A stretch of 64,000 nucleotides of DNA from JAPLST01 sp964397565 (GTDB lineage Bacteria; Auribacterota; UBA3054; JAPLST01), in the NCBI GenBank assembly GCA_964397565.1, contig CAYNJC010000001.1:1-64000 (forward strand), given 5' to 3'. Positions 57,597 to 64,000 of the stretch are shown in pieces. The translations under genes were made by a program, and so were the position numbers. The notes beneath the pieces were generated by a model that saw nothing but the letters and a program-made list of their open reading frames with translations, ran no database searches and was not told the DNA's origin. The number at the start of each line of letters is the position of its first letter. Position 1 is the stretch's first letter.

Positions 57597-57613
57597 CACA
57601 AGTTGCAAATGGT
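57583..57613 (+). promoter_or_regulatory. Inverted repeat abutting the first CRISPR repeat; leader-proximal element
   Basis: ACCATTTGCAA (57583-57593) and TTGCAAATGGT (57603-57613) are perfect reverse complements separated by TAGCACAAG, which contains the cas2 stop codon. The right arm ends at 57613 and the first repeat begins at 57614. It may anchor the Cas1-Cas2 integration complex or split the cas and crRNA transcripts. Confidence 0.65.
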
Positions 57614-60600
57614 ATGTTCCCCACACGCGTGGGGCTGAACCGATGGCTGGACGGGCGAACTGCCCGACACGGACATGTTCCCCACACGCGTGGGGCTGAA
57701 CCGGTGTACCAGCGATGAGAAGCGGAAAAGGCCACATGTTCCCCACACGCGTGGGGCTGAACCGGCGTGCGGATGCTCGCCGGCCATGAAACGCTCATGT
57801 TCCCCACACGCGTGGGGCTGAACCGGCGACGGTGGCGGTGCAGCAGGTGACGCTTGAATGTTCCCCACACGCGTGGGGCTGAACCGGATTACGAGAAAGA
57901 AATGCTGCAAGGTAGTACATGTTCCCCACACGCGTGGGGCTGAACCGTAAATGGCCGCGCGGTAGGATCTGTAACAACCATGTTCCCCACACGCGTGGGG
58001 CTGAACCGTCAAAGGAAGACATTGTTGCAGGATTGGCATGATGTTCCCCACACGCGTGGGGCTGAACCGGTTTTATGTGGCGGCATCATACCGTCGAACC
58101 CATGTTCCCCACACGCGTGGGGCTGAACCGAACTTGTGCGAACGGGCGTATCATCTGCGGCGATGTTCCCCACACGCGTGGGGCTGAACCGGTTAGAAGC
58201 AAGGCGCAGCAGGATTTGATTATATGTTCCCCACACGCGTGGGGCTGAACCGGTTTTATCTTCGCGGGTCACTGGCCGACAGGCATGTTCCCCACACGCG
58301 TGGGGCTGAACCGTTCGCACACGCCTATACAGAGTTTGCTCGCGCATGTTCCCCACACGCGTGGGGCTGAACCGATTCGCGTCGAGACAATTTTGGCGGC
58401 ACGCAAATGTTCCCCACACGCGTGGGGCTGAACCGCTTCTCTTCTATACAAGCTTTACAGATACAGAATGTTCCCCACACGCGTGGGGCTGAACCGGATA
58501 AGGACAACAAGGTCGGAAACTGTATGGCATGTTCCCCACACGCGTGGGGCTGAACCGGTTTGTGGCGACATCATACTGTTGGCTCCACCATGTTCCCCAC
58601 ACGCGTGGGGCTGAACCGGCTGGCTGACCGCCAAACAGTATGCCGATAAAATGTTCCCCACACGCGTGGGGCTGAACCGGGTTCCGCACTGCGCTTGGCA
58701 CGGATGCGTCTATGTTCCCCACACGCGTGGGGCTGAACCGGCTTATCTCAAATCCGCTAAAGCGTAAAAAGAATGTTCCCCACACGCGTGGGGCTGAACC
58801 GAAGATGCGCAACATTGAAGACGAGCACCCGGAATGTTCCCCACACGCGTGGGGCTGAACCGCAACTTGAAACACTTGCACTGCCGAAGTTTGTATGTTC
58901 CCCACACGCGTGGGGCTGAACCGCGTTGTGATGCTGACCGCAACGCTGTGCGCGTATGTTCCCCACACGCGTGGGGCTGAACCGGCATATTAAAGAGGCG
59001 GCTGGCAGTATCGGATATGTTCCCCACACGCGTGGGGCTGAACCGGTTCGCAAGTGGAATATACGCGAAGTGAATTAATGTTCCCCACACGCGTGGGGCT
59101 GAACCGGATATTTCAACGGGACATGCAGCGTACACGGAATGTTCCCCACACGCGTGGGGCTGAACCGTTGACGCCGAAATTCAAGCCGCCGCAAACGTGA
59201 TGTTCCCCACACGCGTGGGGCTGAACCGTTACCGGTAGCTACTTGGTAGAGATATACGATATGTTCCCCACACGCGTGGGGCTGAACCGAATACAGGGGC
59301 AGAAGCATACCGCACAACTCGATGTTCCCCACACGCGTGGGGCTGAACCGTGCATTAGCTTTGTGAGCGTTATTATTCTCGCATGTTCCCCACACGCGTG
59401 GGGCTGAACCGTGTCAGTCACTTGACCGTCAGTTGTCTGACAGATGTTCCCCACACGCGTGGGGCTGAACCGCCGTTGCATATTGGCAATCACATTTGCG
59501 CGTAATGTTCCCCACACGCGTGGGGCTGAACCGTAATCACCCTCGGTAGCTTCGGCGAAAAGGCAATGTTCCCCACACGCGTGGGGCTGAACCGTATCGC
59601 GCAACACTGGACACGATCAAACAGTTATGTTCCCCACACGCGTGGGGCTGAACCGCACACGGAAGCACAGACCGCAGACGTGGTAAAATGTTCCCCACAC
59701 GCGTGGGGCTGAACCGGCCCACCCATGCCGCGCCGTTCTCGATGTACAATGTTCCCCACACGCGTGGGGCTGAACCGTACGCGCATTTAGCAGCGGCACA
59801 CGACAGCGCATGTTCCCCACACGCGTGGGGCTGAACCGGTACGCCCCCCCCGGAAGACGTGCTGCGCGTAATGTTCCCCACACGCGTGGGGCTGAACCGG
59901 CGAGCGCGGCGGGTTAATCATAACACCGAAGATGTTCCCCACACGCGTGGGGCTGAACCGCAGGGAGTAATACTGTTGACTATGGAATTAGCATGTTCCC
60001 CACACGCGTGGGGCTGAACCGACTTCACCGGCAATTTCATCCGGCTTTTTAAGATGTTCCCCACACGCGTGGGGCTGAACCGCTTGCGCTTGGTACACTG
60101 ACGGCGCGAGTCAAATGTTCCCCACACGCGTGGGGCTGAACCGTCGCGATCACGCCTTCTGCCTCTTGCCTCGTCATGTTCCCCACACGCGTGGGGCTGA
60201 ACCGGAGAATTGGTGACGATATGCACTTGTGGATTAATGTTCCCCACACGCGTGGGGCTGAACCGGCTGCGAGTTCGCGCGGCCGGCTGCGATCTGCATG
60301 TTCCCCACACGCGTGGGGCTGAACCGAGAACGGCGCGCGGCAATGGCAGCTATATATTATGTTCCCCACACGCGTGGGGCTGAACCGGCCATGACCGACG
60401 AGCAGGAGGCCAAGGCAGTATGTTCCCCACACGCGTGGGGCTGAACCGTATGCGGCGCAAGTGCGCGGCGTGCTGCTCAAATGTTCCCCACACGCGTGGG
60501 GCTGAACCGTTTATGGAGCGGGCCGACATGGCGCTGCTAGGATGTTCCCCACACGCGTGGGGCTGAACCGACAGTCACCATGCTTGCACTTGCTGCCGAT

Positions 60601-60814
60601 CTATGTTCCCCACACGCGTGGGGCTGAACCGTTCTGCGCAATGATCATGGAACGATTGTATGAATGTTCCCCACACGCGTGGGGCTGAACCGAATGCGCG
60701 CCCGTTCGACGTTCACTCACGCGCATGTTCCCCACACGCGTGGGGCTGAACCGTATCCGGGATATTTTTTCGACCTTGCCATTCCATGTTCCCCACACGC
60801 GTGGGGCTGAACCA
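57614..60814 (+). CRISPR. Type I-E CRISPR array, 53 repeats and 52 spacers
   Basis: The 29-bp repeat starts ATGTTCCCC, has the palindrome CCCCAC-ACGC-GTGGGG, and ends CTGAACCG. Repeat starts are exactly 61 bp apart from 57614 to 60786, giving 52 spacers of 32 nt. The last repeat ends in A instead of G, marking the leader-distal end at 60814. Orientation (GTTCCCC...GGGG...ACCG) matches E. coli-type I-E repeats, so the array is transcribed rightward with the leader next to cas2. The predicted crRNA handle is CUGAACCG. Two spacers (58070-58101 and 58558-58589) are similar to each other. No match to other parts of the window was noticed. Confidence 0.98.
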
Positions 60815-60833
60815 CGGCGTTGCGCCACCAATA

Positions 60834-60851
60834 TGCTATACTAGGCGCCAT
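60834..60851 (+). promoter_or_regulatory. Extended -10 promoter of the DUF2339 gene
   Basis: TGCTATACTAGGCGCCAT, identical over 18 bp to the dnaJ promoter sequence at 13575-13592 (minus strand). It begins 20 bp after the last CRISPR repeat and about 80 bp before the ATG. Confidence 0.6.
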
Positions 60852-60929
60852 CGTGCCGCTGCGGTTTTGGAACGCAGCATGATCGCCGCAGACGGCACTC
60901 GCTGAATGATTGGTCATTAAGGAGCTGTT

Positions 60930-63395
60930 ATGGATGAATGGGTAGTCCTCTTGATTCTGTTGGTGCTTGGCGCAGCCGTCGTTCAGCTTGTTCTACCGAT
61001 CATCAGCATTTCAATGCTGTCCGGTGTCCGTCACGCGCAAGACGAACTTGCCCGGCAGTTGGAGAAACTGCGTGCCACACTTGATCGGTTGGAACAAGGC
61101 AAGCCTGCCACGGCCCAGCCAATGCCGCAACCAGTCCCGCAAGCGGCGCCGCCAATTCTGTCCACCCCATCCACTCCCGCGCCTGCGGCGGCGCCGCCGC
61201 CAGTGTCCACACCACCGCCACGCTCTGCACCCCCGCCGCCGGTGCTGCCGAAAGTGCCCTTTACGCCAATACCGCCGCCGCCGCCGCGCGAGCCCTCCGC
61301 CTTTGAACGCGCCGCCGGCGATATTCTGCAGCGCGCCTGGAACTGGATTATTGTCGGCGAGGAGTACCGGCGGCCGGGCGTTTCCATCGAGTTTGCCGTG
61401 GCAACCAACTGGTTGCTGCGCATTGGCGTCGTGATTTTCGTAGTGGGCATAGGCTTCTTCGTCAAATATTCAGTGGATCACGGCTGGCTGGGACCGCAGG
61501 CACGCGTCGCGATGAGCGGCTTGATTGGCTGCGCGTTGCTGGTGGCCGGCATCATCGCCATGACGCGGCGCGCGCGTCTGCTCGGGCAGGGCTTTGCCGG
61601 CGGCGCTTTTGCCATTTTATATTTCACGACCTATGCCTGTCATGGCATGTATCATCTGGTTTCGGTCTACACGGCGTTTGCATTGATGGCCGGCGTCACG
61701 GTCGTGGCCGGCACGGTGGCAGTGCGTTTTGACGCGCTGTTGGTCGCGGTGCTGGGCATTCTGGGCGGGTACGCCACGCCGATCGTCTTGCGCACTGGCG
61801 TGGTGAATTTTCTTGGCTTGTACACGTATCTGCTCGCGCTGGGCATCGGCGTCCTGGGCGTCGCCTGGTACAAACGTTGGCATTTGTTGACCTACCCGGC
61901 GCTGCTGGCAACCTACGTGTTGTATTTCGGCGCGCAACAAGATCATTACACGACGGCTGATTTCTGGCGCGTATTCCCCTATCTGCCGGTGTATTTCGCG
62001 CTCTTCTCGGCCGCATTTTCCATGCACGGCGAGCGCTATCGCGCGCGGATCACGCTGCTGGAGGTGCTGGCGCTGGTGGTCAATGCCGCCGTCTTCATAT
62101 TCGGCGCGGACCTCTTGATCCGGCCGGCATTCGGCAAAGAATGGGTGGCGGCCGTCACGTTGGGTGTGACGGCATTTTACGTGGCGCATGTGTTTGTGCT
62201 GCTGGCGCGCGCCGTGAAGGAACGCGTGCTGCTGACGACCTATCTTGGCCTCGCCGCCGCCGCGCTGGCGTTGACGCCACCACTGGTGCTGTCGGCCCAC
62301 TGGTTGACCGCCGCGTGGGCGGTCGAGGCAGCCGTCTTGTTCTGGCTGGCAGCGCAATTATCCAGTGATTTTCTGCGCGGCCTCGCGCTGGTGATGTATG
62401 CCTGGGTCGTCGGCCGGTTGTGCTTCGTCGATATGTCACGCACATTTGCGGGTGAATCGTGGCAGGCCTTGCAGGCCCTGACGCCGGGGCCGTATTTGCG
62501 CGCGCTGGCGGAGCGCGTGCTGCAGTTCGGCGTGCCGCTCGCGTCTTTGTTTGTGCCGATGCGCGCCAGCGCGCAGACCACCGCCGCCGCTACGGCCGCG
62601 CCCGGCGCAGCCGCACCAAGCGTCCCGCAGTTCTTGTACAATGCCTGCCTGGTGGTGTTCATTGGCCTGCTGCTGATGTATTCACAAATCGAGTTGCGCG
62701 TGTGCTGCGACGCGTTCAACCCGTTGTTGCGCGCCATGGTCGGCACGTATGGATTTATCGCGGTGCTGGCGGCCCTGCTGTACTACAATCGCCGTGGCGC
62801 CTCAGGTGTCGTGCGCGCCGTGACCACGGCCATCCTGGTTATCCTGCTGTTCAAATTCCTGCGCGAAGACATGGATGGCTGGGACCCACTGCTGTTCAGT
62901 CTGCGCTATACCTGCAGCTACAGTCTGGCCAATGTGCTGGTGCGCAGCATGGATTTTCTGGGGATGATCATCATTATGGTCGTGGCCCAGCGCGTGGCCA
63001 GCCTGCGTGTGCCACGCACGGGCATGCTGCCGTATGGGTATACGATCATCGCGATGGTGCTGTTGTTTGTCTATGTCACATTCGAGACCGGATCGTTGTT
63101 GCAGCATTTTGTGCCGGGCCTGAAGCCGGGCGGCATCTCAATTGTCTGGACCTTGTACGCGCTGGTCATTATTACGCTCGGCATTGTGCGCCGCATCCGC
63201 AGTCTGCGCTATGCCGGTTTGATCCTGTGCGCGATCGTGCCGTTCAAGGTCTTTTTCATTGACTTGGCGCACTTGAGCCAATTGTACCGCATTGTGGCCT
63301 TTATTGTGCTCGGTGTCATGTTTGTCGGTGGCGCACTGGCCTACCTGCGCCTCGGCGCCTATCTCACCAAACTCGACAGCACGGACAAACCATGA
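60930..63395 (+). CDS. DUF2339 multi-pass membrane protein, 821 aa
   Basis: A first membrane helix (VVLLILLVLGAAVVQLVLPIISI), a short coiled coil (ARQLEKLRATLDRLEQ) and a long Pro/Ala-rich linker (APAAAPPPVSTPPPRSAPPPP) precede about 20 further hydrophobic helices starting FAVATNWLLRIGVVIFVVGIGFFVKYSVDHGWLGPQARVAMSGLIG. This is the DUF2339 layout. Function is not established; the family usually lies next to DUF3999, as here (ATGA overlap). The Pro-rich linker may be an extracytoplasmic or cytoplasmic spacer. GGAGC precedes the ATG. Confidence 0.88.
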   Translation: MDEWVVLLILLVLGAAVVQLVLPIISISMLSGVRHAQDELARQLEKLRATLDRLEQGKPATAQPMPQPVPQAAPPILSTPSTPAPAAAPPPVSTPPPRSAPPPPVLPKVPFTPIPPPPPREPSAFERAAGDILQRAWNWIIVGEEYRRPGVSIEFAVATNWLLRIGVVIFVVGIGFFVKYSVDHGWLGPQARVAMSGLIGCALLVAGIIAMTRRARLLGQGFAGGAFAILYFTTYACHGMYHLVSVYTAFALMAGVTVVAGTVAVRFDALLVAVLGILGGYATPIVLRTGVVNFLGLYTYLLALGIGVLGVAWYKRWHLLTYPALLATYVLYFGAQQDHYTTADFWRVFPYLPVYFALFSAAFSMHGERYRARITLLEVLALVVNAAVFIFGADLLIRPAFGKEWVAAVTLGVTAFYVAHVFVLLARAVKERVLLTTYLGLAAAALALTPPLVLSAHWLTAAWAVEAAVLFWLAAQLSSDFLRGLALVMYAWVVGRLCFVDMSRTFAGESWQALQALTPGPYLRALAERVLQFGVPLASLFVPMRASAQTTAAATAAPGAAAPSVPQFLYNACLVVFIGLLLMYSQIELRVCCDAFNPLLRAMVGTYGFIAVLAALLYYNRRGASGVVRAVTTAILVILLFKFLREDMDGWDPLLFSLRYTCSYSLANVLVRSMDFLGMIIIMVVAQRVASLRVPRTGMLPYGYTIIAMVLLFVYVTFETGSLLQHFVPGLKPGGISIVWTLYALVIITLGIVRRIRSLRYAGLILCAIVPFKVFFIDLAHLSQLYRIVAFIVLGVMFVGGALAYLRLGAYLTKLDSTDKP

Positions 63396-64000
63396 CTATC
63401 ACACCCCTGCGACGTTGCGCCTTGATCCTGGCAGGCACTCTCGCGGTTGGACTTACCCACGCGAGTGCCGGCGCGGCCTATCAATTTGAGCGCGCGCTGA
63501 TGCCCGCCCTGACGAGCGCACCGCTTGCCGCCGTCATGCTCGACGCGCCGATCTATGCCGGCTGCGCGCCGGATCTGCGCGATCTGCGCCTGATTGATGA
63601 CGGCGCGCGCGACGTGCCGTATTATGTCGAGCAGGTCATGGCCATGCAACCGCGGGTCGAGCAGGTCGCCCAACCGGCGGACATTGTGGTCATGCGTGAA
63701 CTGCCCGGCAATGCGCTCGAAATCGTCTTCCAGCTCAGCGGTCGGAATCCGGGCGTGAGCGGTATCCGCGTCAGCACGCCCTTGCGCGATTTTGAGCGCA
63801 GCGTGGCCGTGTACGTTGGCGCAACGACACAGGCGTGGCAACTGGTCGTGGCCGATGCGCTGCTGTTCGATTACGCGCGCTACATGGATGTCGCCCAGCA
63901 TGACGTGCGCCTGCCGCAGCATGCCCTGGGCCGGTTTGTGAAACTGGTGATCAGCGACGTCACCGATGAAACGCGGTCCGCCCTGGCGCGCGTAACGCAC
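63392..64000 (+). CDS. DUF3999 family protein, 5' part (truncated by the window edge)
   Basis: Only the first 203 codons are in the window. They begin with a signal peptide (CALILAGTLAVGLTHASAGAA) and continue as FERALMPALTSAPLAAVMLDAPIYAGCAPDLRDLRLIDDGARDVPYYVEQV, the N-terminal DUF3999 pattern of a periplasmic beta-rich protein that precedes a C-terminal membrane helix. The start overlaps the DUF2339 stop by ATGA. The two families are known to be neighbours, which suggests a joint membrane role. Confidence 0.85.
   Translation, partial: MTITPLRRCALILAGTLAVGLTHASAGAAYQFERALMPALTSAPLAAVMLDAPIYAGCAPDLRDLRLIDDGARDVPYYVEQVMAMQPRVEQVAQPADIVVMRELPGNALEIVFQLSGRNPGVSGIRVSTPLRDFERSVAVYVGATTQAWQLVVADALLFDYARYMDVAQHDVRLPQHALGRFVKLVISDVTDETRSALARVTH

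Noticed and set aside
57583..57613. Rho-independent terminator between cas2 and the array
   Set aside because: The inverted repeat is A/T-rich and is not followed by a T-run, so it does not fit a terminator.
57614..60814. Self-targeting spacers against genes in this window
   Set aside because: Only short matches of about 12 nt (for example GTATCATCTGCG shared with cas1) were noticed, too short to be protospacers. A systematic search was not possible by eye.
57614..60831. Chains of minus-strand open frames with repeating SAPRVWGT / RFSPTRVGN / VQPHACGEH words
   Set aside because: These are translations of the CRISPR repeat in three phases, not proteins.

Overview
The window looks like chromosomal DNA of a GC-rich Gram-negative bacterium of the PVC superphylum, most likely Kiritimatiellota or a related Verrucomicrobiota/Lentisphaerota lineage. 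This is an inference from content. Several very large secreted proteins end in PEP-CTERM-type tails (PEP, hydrophobic stretch, basic end). V-type ATP synthase subunits replace F-type ones. There are lamin-tail/CotH proteins and many palindromic intergenic repeats. No rRNA or complete phylogenetic marker is present to settle it.

Layout. 1-10.8 kb is an accessory region of nucleases and defence-like genes: a DUF2779 protein (Cas4-like plus DEDD exonuclease), a PD-(D/E)XK protein, an AAA+ ATPase/TPR pair, a frameshifted small gene, a possible uracil-DNA-glycosylase-like protein, a DUF488 two-gene unit, an excisionase-like HTH and a molybdenum-carrier-like protein. 10.9-16.7 kb holds a small membrane protein with a leader ORF, a GIY-YIG gene bracketed by 85-bp repeats built from the 3' end of the adjacent tRNA-Gly, dnaJ, yjbQ, glmS and tRNA-Leu. 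16.7-32.3 kb is one minus-strand block: NfeD protease, V-ATPase B, a small secreted protein, V-ATPase D, then two tandem near-identical giant lamin-tail/CotH/LamG proteins. 33-44 kb is also mostly minus-strand: a duplicated-half PEP-CTERM protein, a pseudogene field (partial duplication of a histidine-phosphatase/aclA junction plus a sulfatase stub), an SGNH-like PKD PEP-CTERM protein, a metallophosphoesterase, a histidine phosphatase and both ATP-citrate lyase subunits. 44.1-48.3 kb carries alanine dehydrogenase, gap and pgk on the plus strand. 48.3-60.8 kb is a complete type I-E CRISPR-Cas locus (cas3, cas8e, cse2, cas7e, cas5e, cas6e, a DUF433/DUF5615 toxin-antitoxin pair, cas1, cas2, and an array of 53 repeats). 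60.9-64 kb is a DUF2339/DUF3999 membrane pair running off the edge.

How parts work together. ATP-citrate lyase, alanine dehydrogenase, gap and pgk are central carbon and nitrogen metabolism. The V-ATPase genes are only a partial set (B and D). The CRISPR locus has every gene needed for expression, interference and adaptation, with a toxin-antitoxin pair lodged between the Cascade and adaptation genes. The giant PEP-CTERM proteins are presumably exported and anchored, but no exosortase is in the window.

Most unusual signals: (1) 85-bp units that each contain the last 25 nt of tRNA-Gly split by two palindromes; (2) a family of short hairpins whose arms differ completely in sequence but are nearly perfectly paired around a CGG loop, with a three-way concerted change between two duplicated copies; (3) the toxin-antitoxin pair inside the cas operon; (4) an 11-bp inverted repeat touching the first CRISPR repeat with the cas2 stop codon in its loop. 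Promoters here share an extended -10 (TGnTATACT-like), and several genes appear leaderless.
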